From the NCBI RefSeq assembly GCF_027922365.1, contig NZ_BSFN01000004.1, forward strand, positions 1 through 64,000: a stretch of 64,000 nt of DNA, read 5' to 3'. Within the stretch, counting starts at the first letter, position 1; every line of letters begins with the position of its first letter. The notes under the pieces were generated by a model. It was not told the DNA's origin. It was given only the letters and a program-made list of their open reading frames with translations, and searched no databases. Below, in pieces: positions 43,339 through 51,815 of the stretch. Both the position numbers and the translations under genes were made by a program. Source of the stretch: Pseudomonas turukhanskensis. GTDB taxonomy: Bacteria; Pseudomonadota; Gammaproteobacteria; Pseudomonadales; Pseudomonadaceae.

Positions 43339-44864
43339 GGCGATACCGGGGGTTGCGGTGGATAGGCGCGCTTGGGCAACGTCAGCAGAACGAGCAGCAG
43401 CACAGCAATAACGCCCAGCAACGCCAGGTAGGCGTCGCTGAAGCTGAGGATGAGGGCCTGCTCGCGCACGCGCTCGGCCAGCGAGGTAAGGGTTTCATTG
43501 GGAAACAGCGGGGTGAGGCCCTGATGGCGGGCCCCCAGGCTGTCCAGCAGGGTGTTGGAATGCAGGTGCTGACGGTGGGTGATGAAGTTTTCCAACGCCG
43601 AGGCGCCGACCACCGAAAACAGCCCGCGCATTGTGTTGACCATCGACGAAGCGAATGGCCCTTCCAGCGGGTGGATGACCCCGGTGGCGTTCATCAGCAA
43701 GGGCACCACGATCATAGGTTGACCGAAGGCATGCAGAATTTGCAGGGCGTAAAAGTCGTCGCGGATCCACTCGCGGGTCAGCTGCGAGCCGCCTAGGCAG
43801 GCAACGGTCATCAGCAGCAGCCCGGTGCCAATGACATAACGCGAGTCCACCCAGTTACGGTTGATCACCATGGCCACCAACGGCGCCAGCAGCAGCTGCG
43901 GCAGAGCGATCAACAGCGCCGTGGGCATGGTTTGCAAATGGCGGTAGCCCTGAATCTCGGTGAGGTAGGCAGCCGGAATGGCGCCGCCGGCCAACCCCAG
44001 CATCAGGAACAGGCAGAGGGTGATAATGCCGTAGGCAAAGTTGCGGCGTTCCAGCAGCTGCAGCTTGAACAGCGGCAGCGGGTGGAACCATTCATTCAGC
44101 AGAAACAGCGGCAGGCACACGGCGGCGCCCAATAGCAGCAAGGCGATCAGGGGCGAGTTCAGCCAGTCCAGGCGCTCGCCTTGGGTCAGCGCCACCACCA
44201 GCATGGAAATGCCGCCCACACCCAGCAATGCACCGCGCCAGTCGGCCTGTTTGAAACGCTCCAGACGCAGCGGGTCTTGTGGCAAGCCATAGGCAATCAA
44301 GCCAGCACCGATCAGGGCGGTAGGCACGATTTGCCAGAACACCATTCGCCAATTACCACCTTCGGTCCACAAGGCGGCCAGCGGCGTGGCAATATTAGGC
44401 CCGAACGTGGCCGTCAGCGCGTAGGCAGACAGCCCGTAAAGCTTCACGTGCCAGGGTAAAAACCGCAGGGCGACAGTCATCAACAACGGTGGCAATGCAC
44501 CGCCGGCCAACCCTTGCAATACCCGCAGCGCCACCAGGCTTTCAAAGTTCGGCGCCAGGGGAATGATCAGACCGAAGAAGGTAAAGGCGCCGGTCACCAC
44601 GATGGCGTAGCGGCGGATTGAAAAGGTCACCGCCAACCACGGCGACAGCAACATGGCGCTGACCTCGGCGGCGGCGTAGGCGGTGCTGATCCACGTGCCT
44701 TGGTCGTGGCCAAGGCCGTAGATGCCAAGAATGTCGGCCAGCACAATGTCGGTCATGCGGTCGTTGATGCCCGCCGTCAGGGTGGCCAGCAGCACGCCGA
44801 TCAAGCCAATGGCAAGCCGTGGCCCAAAGGGGGCTGGCGCGGGAGGAGGAGGTGGGGCAGACAA
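43335..44864 (-). CDS. DHA2 (EmrB-type) MFS drug transporter
   Basis: About 509 residues from a TTG start at 44864, which has AGGA 8 bases upstream and gives a mature N-terminus MSAPPPPPAPAPFGPRLAIG with a proline-rich head before TM1. The open frame runs much further upstream but would overlap the IclR gene and adds an implausible sequence. Fourteen hydrophobic segments fit a 14-TMS DHA2 pump; GTWISTAYAAAEVSAMLLSPWL and LRVLQGLAGGALPPLLMTVAL are family blocks. It extrudes hydrophobic toxic compounds with proton antiport, perhaps the pathway substrate or intermediates. Divergent from the IclR gene. Confidence 0.85.
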   Translation of the reverse strand: MSAPPPPPAPAPFGPRLAIGLIGVLLATLTAGINDRMTDIVLADILGIYGLGHDQGTWISTAYAAAEVSAMLLSPWLAVTFSIRRYAIVVTGAFTFFGLIIPLAPNFESLVALRVLQGLAGGALPPLLMTVALRFLPWHVKLYGLSAYALTATFGPNIATPLAALWTEGGNWRMVFWQIVPTALIGAGLIAYGLPQDPLRLERFKQADWRGALLGVGGISMLVVALTQGERLDWLNSPLIALLLLGAAVCLPLFLLNEWFHPLPLFKLQLLERRNFAYGIITLCLFLMLGLAGGAIPAAYLTEIQGYRHLQTMPTALLIALPQLLLAPLVAMVINRNWVDSRYVIGTGLLLMTVACLGGSQLTREWIRDDFYALQILHAFGQPMIVVPLLMNATGVIHPLEGPFASSMVNTMRGLFSVVGASALENFITHRQHLHSNTLLDSLGARHQGLTPLFPNETLTSLAERVREQALILSFSDAYLALLGVIAVLLLVLLTLPKRAYPPQPPVSP

Positions 44865-44911
44865 AGGAATGTTCCTGCAACGATGGGAAAATACATACAA
44901 CCTAAATACTT

Positions 44912-44924
44912 GGTACACTGTACC
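44912..44924. promoter_or_regulatory. Short palindrome in efflux/IclR divergent promoter
   Basis: GGTAC (44912-44916) and GTACC (44920-44924) form a perfect dyad around ACT, midway between the divergent EmrB-type and IclR starts. IclR-family regulators often bind short palindromes of this type near their own promoter. Confidence 0.45.
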
Positions 44925-44949
44925 GACTAGCGATACACAAGGCAAGCTG

Positions 44950-45705
44950 ATGACCAGTGCTGATTCGGATAAAGGTGGTGTGCAAGTCATTGCACGGGCG
45001 GCGGCAATCTTGCGCACGTTGGAAAACGAGCCCAGCGGGTTGAGCCTGGGAGCTATCGCGAAAAAAAGCGGCCTGCCGCGCTCCACGGTGCAGCGCATGG
45101 TCGATGCCCTGGCGCAGGAAGAATTGCTCGAAGTGCAGGGGCCTGGCGGCGTTTGCCTGGGCCCGGCGTTTATGCGCCTGGCGTCCCATAGCCATGTGGA
45201 CATCACCCAGAAAGCCCGGCCCTACCTGGAAGAGTTGACCCGGGTGACCGGTGAAACCGCCGTGTTGACGGGGGCGAGTGGATTGGAACTGATGCTGCTG
45301 CATTCTGTGGTGTCACCCCATGCCCTGCGCGTGGCGCCGGTGGCGGGCAACTTTCTGAATATCTACGCCACAGCCGGCGGCAAAATTCTGTTGGCGGCCA
45401 TGACCGACGAGGCGGTGGTGCGCATGCTTGGCGATACGCTCAAACCCATTACCGCCAAGACGCCCACCATGACGGAGCTGTTAGCGCAGTTGGCCGAGGT
45501 GCGGCGCATCGGGTTTGCCACCGACTTTGACGAACACACCGTAGGGGTGGGTGCGATAGCCGTCAGCCTGCAAACGCCACAAGGCCAATATTCCATCGAC
45601 GTGGTCGGCCCGGTGTGGCGCATGGAGCAGAACATGGATTCGTTGAAGGCGGCGCTGTTCAAATGCCAGCAAGACCTTATCCAGGCCATGCGCAGCATTT
45701 TTTGA
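44950..45705 (+). CDS. IclR-family transcriptional regulator
   Basis: 251 residues from the ATG at 44950. N-terminal winged helix: LSLGAIAKKSGLPRSTVQRMVDAL; C-terminal ligand domain with YATAGGKILLAAMTDEAV and the family motif GFATDFDEHTVGVGAIAV. It is divergent from the efflux operon, which it probably controls, responding to an aromatic or related ligand. The palindrome between the genes is a candidate site. Confidence 0.88.
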   Translation: MTSADSDKGGVQVIARAAAILRTLENEPSGLSLGAIAKKSGLPRSTVQRMVDALAQEELLEVQGPGGVCLGPAFMRLASHSHVDITQKARPYLEELTRVTGETAVLTGASGLELMLLHSVVSPHALRVAPVAGNFLNIYATAGGKILLAAMTDEAVVRMLGDTLKPITAKTPTMTELLAQLAEVRRIGFATDFDEHTVGVGAIAVSLQTPQGQYSIDVVGPVWRMEQNMDSLKAALFKCQQDLIQAMRSIF

Positions 45706-45743
45706 TTGGCCAGGGTGGCTGGCGCGCTGGATGGCGCCAGCCG

Positions 45744-46412
45744 TTATGACGCGTTGACGATGCCCGCGCCCAGCGAAATGCTGGCCAGCACGAAGTCTGC
45801 CGAGTATTCCCGCCAGGTCGCCATCCCTTCTTCCGAATCGGTATCAACCCCCGCCAACGCCGACATCGAATAGCTGTTGGTAAACCACCCCGTGGTCACC
45901 AACGAGGCGCTGGCCAGCAGCAATCGAGGATTGATGCCCGCGCGAAAATCACCGCTCGCCGCCCCGCGCAGCAATATCGCTTCCAGCTTGCCAATCAAGG
46001 CCGGTGCCAATTCCAGAAAGCGGTTGCGTGGCGTTTGGTGCGCGTCGTGGTAACGAATCCCTTCCAGCGCCAGGCTGCCCAGAAAAGGGTCAAACCGGTA
46101 CTGGTCAAAGAAGTGATTGAGCAGGGCGCGCATGGCCTGCGGCGGAGGCAGTTGCTCGACGCTCAGGTTCACTAGCTCCGACATGATGTTGTCCGAAGAC
46201 TCATCCAGCACCGCCACAAACAAGCCTTCTTTCGAACCGTAGTAGTGGTACACCAACTGCTTGGTCACCCCGGCCTCGCGGGCAATTTCTTCCACCCGCG
46301 CACCCGCCAGGCCTTTGCTGGCGAATTCGATGCGTGCCGCCGCGAGCAGGCGGTTCATGGTGTTGCGTTTGCCCTGTTCGCCGCCGTCGGCTGTCTTGCC
46401 CTTTACCGCCAC
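45744..46412 (-). CDS. TetR-family transcriptional regulator
   Basis: 222 residues; HTH region LLAAARIEFASKGLAGARVEEIAREAGVTKQLVYHYYGSKEGLFV, with RutR/AefR-like character and a TetR_C-type ligand domain (LNHFFDQYRFDPF). Divergent from the P450 operon with a perfect 23-bp palindrome between them, so it most likely represses that operon and itself. The ligand could be the P450 substrate. Confidence 0.88.
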   Translation of the reverse strand: MAVKGKTADGGEQGKRNTMNRLLAAARIEFASKGLAGARVEEIAREAGVTKQLVYHYYGSKEGLFVAVLDESSDNIMSELVNLSVEQLPPPQAMRALLNHFFDQYRFDPFLGSLALEGIRYHDAHQTPRNRFLELAPALIGKLEAILLRGAASGDFRAGINPRLLLASASLVTTGWFTNSYSMSALAGVDTDSEEGMATWREYSADFVLASISLGAGIVNAS

Positions 46413-46466
46413 ATCGCGCTCCTTGTGCCGCGTGATTCATACCTTGAAGCATTTGCCTGACGGCCA

Positions 46467-46489
46467 TCGTTTGACCCCAGGTCAAACGA
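46467..46489. promoter_or_regulatory. Perfect 10-bp-arm palindrome, likely TetR operator
   Basis: TCGTTTGACC (46467-46476), spacer CCA, GGTCAAACGA (46480-46489). Located 55 bases upstream of the TetR ATG and about 155 before the P450 start; a partial copy of the half-site (GTGACCCC) follows at about 46491. The length and symmetry match operators of self-regulating TetR proteins. Confidence 0.7.
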
Positions 46490-46643
46490 AGTGACCCCCT
46501 GCCAAAACCGCATGCGCATACCATCGGTCCACAGGTTCGGGCTTGCCCACACCACCTGTCGGCACGCCCAAGCACCGAGGCGCCGCAAGGCGAACAGTCT
46601 TGGTGCACTGAACAATAAAAACAAGAGACTGTAGGAGATCGTG

Positions 46644-47921
46644 ATGAGCAACGAAAGCGCCGCCCTGGACCTGGCCACCGCCTATTCCGCCGTGTCGGAC
46701 CTGTACCGCGGTACCGAGCTGGATATTCATGAGGTCTGCCGGCAGCAGCGCCATATCTCGCCGATCTATGAAGGCGACTTCATCACCCAGTTTGGCGTGC
46801 CCACCAACGCCGGCACCAAACAGGGCACCAAACCCACCTACGCCTTGTTCAAATACCAGGACGTGATGGCCGTATTGCGAGACGGCGCCACCTACACCAG
46901 CGGCTTTATCGCCGAAGGCCTGGGCGCGTTTTTCGATGGCCTGATCATTCTGGCCATGGACGGTGACGAACACCGCAAAGTGCGCGCACTGCTGCAGCCG
47001 GCGTTTATGCCGGAAACCGTGAACAAATGGCGCCCGCAGATCGACCAGGTAATCCGCGAGGAGTACATCCAGAAGATGCTGCCGGACAAAAAGGCCGACC
47101 TGATGAAATTCGGCCTCGAGCTGCCGATTCGCGTGATGTACGCGCTGATGGGCTTTCCCTCCGACGACCCATCCAAATACAAGCAATACGCCGCCTGGGC
47201 GTTGGCCATTGTCGGTGGCAACCAGATCGACCCGGCCAAGATGGACGAAGCGCGCCGCCAAGCGGGCCTGGCGGTAAAAGGTCTGTACGACGCCTTGGCC
47301 GACGTGGTGGTCAAGCGCCGCGCCGAAGGCAGCCAAGGCGACGACGTGGTCGGCCGCCTGCTTCGCGCCGAATACGAAGGCCGCACTCTGGACGACCACG
47401 AGGTAATCACCTTCACCCGCTCGTTGTTGCCCGCCGCCGGGGAAACCACCACGCGCATGTTCGGCTCGGTAATGACCCTGCTGCTCACCACCCCCGGCCT
47501 GCTGGAGCGAGTAAAAGCCGACCGCACGCTCATCAACAAACTGATGGACGAAACCACCCGCTTTGAACCGGTGGCCACCTTCAAGGTGCGTGAAACCGCC
47601 AAAGAGGTGGAATTCCACGGCGTGAAGATCCCTAAAGGCTCGTTCGTGCAATGCATGGTGATCTCCGCTAACCGCGACGAAGACGCCTTTGAAAACGCCG
47701 ATAAATTCGACATCGACCGCAAGACGAAACCGTCCTTCGGCTTCGGTTTTGGCCCGCATATGTGCATCGGTCAGTTCGTCGCCAAGTTGGAAATCAGCAG
47801 CGCGGTAAACGCCATTCTCGACCTGCTCCCCAACCTGCGCCTGGACCCGACCCAGCCGGTGCCGGTGATCAGCGGTGCGCAACTGCGCGGTGTTTCCAAG
47901 CTGCCGGTGATCTGGGACTGA
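46644..47921 (+). CDS. Cytochrome P450
   Basis: 425 residues from the ATG at 46644 (GGAG 6 bases upstream). All core motifs are present: I-helix AAGETTT (about residues 264-270), ExxR as ETTR (303-306) and the haem loop FGFGPHMCIG with ligand Cys374. It is a soluble class I bacterial P450 (CYP) that hydroxylates a hydrophobic substrate using electrons from ferredoxin and reductase; candidates for both lie at 57.2-58.8 kb and 60.4 kb. It heads an operon with an unknown 343-residue protein, an SDR, an MFS carrier and a SnoaL-like protein, so it probably starts the pathway branch. The CYP family cannot be fixed without a database search. Confidence 0.93.
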   Translation: MSNESAALDLATAYSAVSDLYRGTELDIHEVCRQQRHISPIYEGDFITQFGVPTNAGTKQGTKPTYALFKYQDVMAVLRDGATYTSGFIAEGLGAFFDGLIILAMDGDEHRKVRALLQPAFMPETVNKWRPQIDQVIREEYIQKMLPDKKADLMKFGLELPIRVMYALMGFPSDDPSKYKQYAAWALAIVGGNQIDPAKMDEARRQAGLAVKGLYDALADVVVKRRAEGSQGDDVVGRLLRAEYEGRTLDDHEVITFTRSLLPAAGETTTRMFGSVMTLLLTTPGLLERVKADRTLINKLMDETTRFEPVATFKVRETAKEVEFHGVKIPKGSFVQCMVISANRDEDAFENADKFDIDRKTKPSFGFGFGPHMCIGQFVAKLEISSAVNAILDLLPNLRLDPTQPVPVISGAQLRGVSKLPVIWD

Positions 47922-47972
47922 CCCCACACCACAACCTCACCTTTACGCCTAACAAAAACAACAGAGGGCATT

Positions 47973-49004
47973 ATGAGAACGTTCAAAACCATTCCCGAGC
48001 GCGGCGACTTCGGCTTTCAGCAACTGGTCGGCCCACACAAGGTCACCGGCGCCTCCATGGCCGCCGAGCGTGGCTTCTTCGGCCTACACCTGAGCAAAAG
48101 CTCGCCGTTTGGCTCGGTGCGTGACGAGGAGGGCAACATCTACTCCTTCGTGCGCTCGCTGATGGCCCCCAACGGCACGCCGAACCCGACCAAATTCTTC
48201 TACCTCAACAACCACGTCGATAACGTCAACCTGCGCATGGACTATCCGAAGATGGCCAAGCAGGCCCTGACGCCAAAACCGGTGCAAACCCTGGAAGGCG
48301 ACACCGTGCGCTGGACCAATCAGCCCGGCGAAGAAGGCAATGGCTGGGAAATCACCGCCAACAGCGAACGCCTGACCTGGAAAGAAGAAGGCCTGTTTAA
48401 CCTCGAAGGCCGCCTGCTCGGCCCCGGCCTGCAGTGGTACCTGCCGGGCGTGGAGTGGGGCACTTTTTACGTGTCGCAGCTGTGGGATGTTGCCGGCGTG
48501 TGCGAAGGCCGCCCCGTAAAAGGGGCCCTGGCCCTTGACCAGTTCTACATGGCCGAAGGCGGCGCCATTCACTACAAAAAAGACCTGGTGGTAAACAACA
48601 ACAAGCACGTGATCTGGTGGTCGTTCGTCACCGTTTACAAAGACGGCACCTGGGACACCGGCTCCTTTATGGTCGGCCACGACCACCTCGGCTACGCCAT
48701 TTTCAATAACGAAAAAGGTGAAGTGCGGGTAACCACCGATATCGAAGGCAAGACCGAGCACAAAGACGGCAGCTACTTCCTCAAGAGCGCGGTCATCACC
48801 CTGGAAGGCAAAGAGCAGTGGGAATTCTTGCCCGACGAGAAGGGCGAGATGATCGACTTCGTCGGCGGCTTCCCGATTACCGCCCAGCAAGAAGGGCGCT
48901 GGCGCAAAGTGGGCGATACCCGCGAGCCGTCGCATTGGTTGGGTTGGGGGGAGTCGGATCGGCGTAATGGGTCGGCGCGGAATGTGTTTGGCAAAGATCT
49001 GTAA
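47973..49004 (+). CDS. Conserved protein of unknown function in the P450 operon
   Basis: 343 residues, no signal peptide, no membrane segment and no motif I can assign. It is rich in Trp, Gly and alternating strands (KSSPFGSVRDEEGNIYSFV, LLGPGLQWYLPGVEWG, KHVIWWSFVTVYKDG), suggesting an all-beta fold; a lipocalin or CrtC-like fold is a guess only. It starts 51 bases after the P450 stop and is followed by a repeat and an SDR. Conservation of genomic position would suggest an enzyme or carrier acting on the P450 product. Confidence 0.7.
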   Translation: MRTFKTIPERGDFGFQQLVGPHKVTGASMAAERGFFGLHLSKSSPFGSVRDEEGNIYSFVRSLMAPNGTPNPTKFFYLNNHVDNVNLRMDYPKMAKQALTPKPVQTLEGDTVRWTNQPGEEGNGWEITANSERLTWKEEGLFNLEGRLLGPGLQWYLPGVEWGTFYVSQLWDVAGVCEGRPVKGALALDQFYMAEGGAIHYKKDLVVNNNKHVIWWSFVTVYKDGTWDTGSFMVGHDHLGYAIFNNEKGEVRVTTDIEGKTEHKDGSYFLKSAVITLEGKEQWEFLPDEKGEMIDFVGGFPITAQQEGRWRKVGDTREPSHWLGWGESDRRNGSARNVFGKDL

Positions 49005-49017
49005 GCCTTACGCTTGG

Positions 49018-49081
49018 TAGGGTGTGCTGTGCGCACCATTGCGATCGCCGCCAAACCGCATGGTGCGCATAGCACACCCTA
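49018..49081. repeat. Palindromic repeat (TAGGGTGTGC family) with a 20-base loop
   Basis: TAGGGTGTGCTGTGCGCACC starts at 49018, and its inverted copy ends at 49081 (22-bp arms with one mismatch). It lies between the unknown gene and the SDR in the P450 operon and may partly stop transcription or stabilise the upstream mRNA. Confidence 0.78.
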
Positions 49082-49114
49082 CAAAAGCCCTACCCATAAC
49101 GATAAGGAACCCCC

Positions 49115-49900
49115 ATGAAATTCCGTGACAAAGTCGTCCTCATCACCGGCGCCGGCCGTGGCATGGGCCGGGCCATCGCCCTGGCCTACGCCCGCGAAGG
49201 CGCCAAGGTGGTCGTCAGCGCCCGCACAGCCAAATACGGCGAAGAAACCATCCAGCAAATCATCGATCTCGGCGGCGAAGCCTGCCTGGTCGGCGGCGAC
49301 ATCGCCGACCGCGAAGCCATCAAAGCCATGGTGCAGGGCGGCGTTGAGCGCTTCGGCGGCCTGGATATCGTGGTGCACTGCGCCGCCGATACCAGCAGCG
49401 GCCTGATGGCCGAAATGGCCGACGACGTCTTCGACCATATCGTGCGCAGCAACGTGCAATCGCTGTTCTGGCTGGCCAAAGACAGCGCGCCGTACCTGTC
49501 CAAAGCCGTCGACAAAGGCCGGCTGATCTTTATTTCCTCCGGCGAAGCCAACCGCAAATACACCCCGCGGCTGATCGCCTACGGCTCCACCAAAGCCTTT
49601 ATGAACGCCTTTGCCCGTGGCCTGGCGGTGGAATTCGGCGCCCTGAATATCCTCGTCAACGTGGTCGAGCCCGGCCTGATCGGCACCGACCATATGCACG
49701 AAACCCTGGGCGACGACCTGCCGCATAAAATCGCCGCGCACTTTCCGGTCGGTCGTTTGGGGCAGTCGGCAGATATCGCCAACGCCGTGCTGTTTCTCAC
49801 CTCCAACGAAGCCTCCTATATCACCGGCACCTCGCTGCTGGTCGATGGCGGCGCCACCATGATTGCTCTGCCGAAAATCGACGAAATCCTCAAGGGCTAA
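49115..49900 (+). CDS. SDR-family oxidoreductase
   Basis: 261 residues; AAGGA 8 bases upstream. TGAGRGMGRAIA cofactor motif, AxRTAKYG after strand 2 (NADP tendency), catalytic YGSTKAFMNAF. Follows the P450 and the unknown gene and is followed 25 bases later by an MFS carrier. It probably oxidises the hydroxyl made by the P450. Confidence 0.87.
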   Translation: MKFRDKVVLITGAGRGMGRAIALAYAREGAKVVVSARTAKYGEETIQQIIDLGGEACLVGGDIADREAIKAMVQGGVERFGGLDIVVHCAADTSSGLMAEMADDVFDHIVRSNVQSLFWLAKDSAPYLSKAVDKGRLIFISSGEANRKYTPRLIAYGSTKAFMNAFARGLAVEFGALNILVNVVEPGLIGTDHMHETLGDDLPHKIAAHFPVGRLGQSADIANAVLFLTSNEASYITGTSLLVDGGATMIALPKIDEILKG

Positions 49901-49925
49901 TCCGCACGACGCAGGAGACCGGGTC

Positions 49926-51215
49926 ATGAATAACAACAAGAACGAGACCGCCCACAGCGGCAATGATTTTTCCGAATTCAAACGCGGCTGGCGCGTGGTG
50001 CTGCTGGGCCTGTTCGGCATCTGCACCAGCATCACCGCCGCCTTGCTCTACGCCTTCGGCACCCTGGTTATTCCACTGGAACAAGCCTTCGGCTGGACCC
50101 GTGGCGACCTGCAAGCCTCCATCACCTTTCTGTTCGCTGGCGTGGCCATTTCCACCCAGGTGGTGGGCTGGCTCTACCGCCGCTTCGGCCTGCGCCGCGT
50201 AGCGCTGTTTTCCATCGTGCTGCAGATAGTCGGCTACTTCGCCATCACCCAGATCCAGGGCTCGATTGCCTGGCTGTATTTTGCGTTTTTCACCATGCCC
50301 ATCGTCTGCGCCGGCACCATCGCCATCACCTGGACGCAACTGGTCAACCTCTGGTTCGAACGCAACCGTGGCCTGGCTCTGGCGGTGATTCTTTGCGGCA
50401 CCGGTTTGATGGCCATGGTGCTGCCACCGCTGCTCTCACGCCTGATCGCCGCCTACGGCTGGCAAGCTGGCTTTATCGCCCTGAGCGCCATGCCGCTGCT
50501 GTTCACCTTGCCACTCTCGCTGCTCTGGCTGCGCCTGCCGGCCGAGCGCGTGAGCGTGGATGCCGTTACCCAGGAAAAAACCGTCGACCTGCACGGCGTC
50601 ACCTTCAAAGAAGCCCTGCGCTCCGGCGTGTATTGGGGCTTTAACATCGCGCTGATTCTGTCGGTATCGCTCACCGTCGGCATGGTCACCAACATGGTGC
50701 CCATGCTGATCAGCAAAGGCCTGACCCCGCAGGACGCCGCCCAGGTATTCAGCACCTTCGGCATCTCCATCATCGGCGGGCGCTTGCTGGTCGGTTACCT
50801 GCTCGACCGTTACTCGCCGTCCCTGGTGGCCGCCATCAGCCTGGCGCTGCCGGCCGTAGGCTGCCTGATCTTCCTGTTCGGCGGCGCGCAAAGCATTCCG
50901 CTGCTGGTACTCGCCACCCTGTGCATCGGCGCCAGCGCCGGCGCCGAATTCGACCTGGCCGCCTTTCTGATGGCCCGCTACTTCGGCCTGAAAGACTACG
51001 CACGCATCTTCGGCCTGCACCTGTGCCTGATCACCATCGTCTCCGGCCTGGTACCCATGCTGTTCGGCCACCTCTACGACGTCTACGGCAGCTACTCCGC
51101 CGTGCTGGTGTGCTGCTTCTGCTGCGCCCTGATCGGCCCCTGCATATTGCTGTGGCTGAAAATGGAGCCCGCCTTTCAAGCCCGCCAACGCCAACTTCAC
51201 CAACAACACGCCTAA
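49926..51215 (+). CDS. Major facilitator superfamily transporter (paralogue B)
   Basis: 429 residues from the ATG at 49926 (AGGAG upstream), about 12 TM helices. It shares the EFKRGWR N-terminus, TWTQLVNLWFERNRGLALA and GAEFDLAAFLMARYFGLKDY with the MFS genes at 12614 and 58810. It resembles monocarboxylate/oxalate-formate antiporter-type carriers. Being in the P450 operon, it may import the P450 substrate or export a product. Confidence 0.88.
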   Translation: MNNNKNETAHSGNDFSEFKRGWRVVLLGLFGICTSITAALLYAFGTLVIPLEQAFGWTRGDLQASITFLFAGVAISTQVVGWLYRRFGLRRVALFSIVLQIVGYFAITQIQGSIAWLYFAFFTMPIVCAGTIAITWTQLVNLWFERNRGLALAVILCGTGLMAMVLPPLLSRLIAAYGWQAGFIALSAMPLLFTLPLSLLWLRLPAERVSVDAVTQEKTVDLHGVTFKEALRSGVYWGFNIALILSVSLTVGMVTNMVPMLISKGLTPQDAAQVFSTFGISIIGGRLLVGYLLDRYSPSLVAAISLALPAVGCLIFLFGGAQSIPLLVLATLCIGASAGAEFDLAAFLMARYFGLKDYARIFGLHLCLITIVSGLVPMLFGHLYDVYGSYSAVLVCCFCCALIGPCILLWLKMEPAFQARQRQLHQQHA

Positions 51216-51230
51216 GCGAAGGACCGAGAT

Positions 51231-51581
51231 ATGAGCATGGACAAACAGGCCATCGAACACTTCCTCCACGGCCAGATCGAGGCCTGGAACAGCGGCGACA
51301 AAGAAGCCTTTTTCGCCCACTACCGCAGCGTGTCGCCCAACGGATTGACCATCGAATACGTCGGCAAACCACAGCACGACGCCTGGCAGATTCTCGAAGG
51401 CATGTGGGCGCAGCAACAGCCGAAGATTCGCGTGGAAGTGCGGCAGTGCATCGTTAATGGCACCGAGGCGGCGTGTCACCACCTAAACGCGTTTCGCGAA
51501 GGGGAAGGGGGTATTGAGACGATTGAGCTGTACAAGTTTGAGGGAGGGAAATTGGCGGTGCGGTATTTCATCAATATGTAG
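51231..51581 (+). CDS. SnoaL-like / NTF2-fold protein
   Basis: 116 residues; AAGGACCGAG precedes the ATG. IEAWNSGDKEAFFAHYRSVSPNG and the terminal ELYKFEGGKLAVRYFINM match the SnoaL/NTF2-like superfamily, which includes isomerases, hydratases and small-molecule-binding proteins. It starts 16 bases after the MFS gene and ends the P450 operon. About 230 bases of non-coding, increasingly AT-rich DNA follow to the island boundary. The reaction is not assignable. Confidence 0.72.
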   Translation: MSMDKQAIEHFLHGQIEAWNSGDKEAFFAHYRSVSPNGLTIEYVGKPQHDAWQILEGMWAQQQPKIRVEVRQCIVNGTEAACHHLNAFREGEGGIETIELYKFEGGKLAVRYFINM

Positions 51582-51815
51582 CGTGTAAGCCATCCTGTCC
51601 GCGCAGTACGCATGCGGGGTGGCACCTGTAGCAGGCCGCCATCCATATCCCAGATCGCGCTGATCACCCAACTGTGAGGTTGAGGTCGTTTTCGCGATCG
51701 ACTGTTTGAGGGGATCGGGGACTCGCAGCAAAGACAGAGAAAAACTTAGCTTTATAGACCAATGAATTCAGTCGGTGTCGGATGATCGGAGCAGGGAAAA
51801 TTAATCCTATTTTTC
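51582..51815. other. Non-coding gap at the edge of the AT-richer gene
   Basis: 234 bases without a supported gene. Composition shifts from GC-rich to AT-richer at about 51700-51810. No terminal repeat, attachment site or mobile-element end was recognised. Confidence 0.4.

Noticed and set aside
44865..45206. N-terminal extension of the EmrB-type pump
   Set aside because: It would overlap the IclR gene on the opposite strand and adds no plausible membrane or signal sequence.
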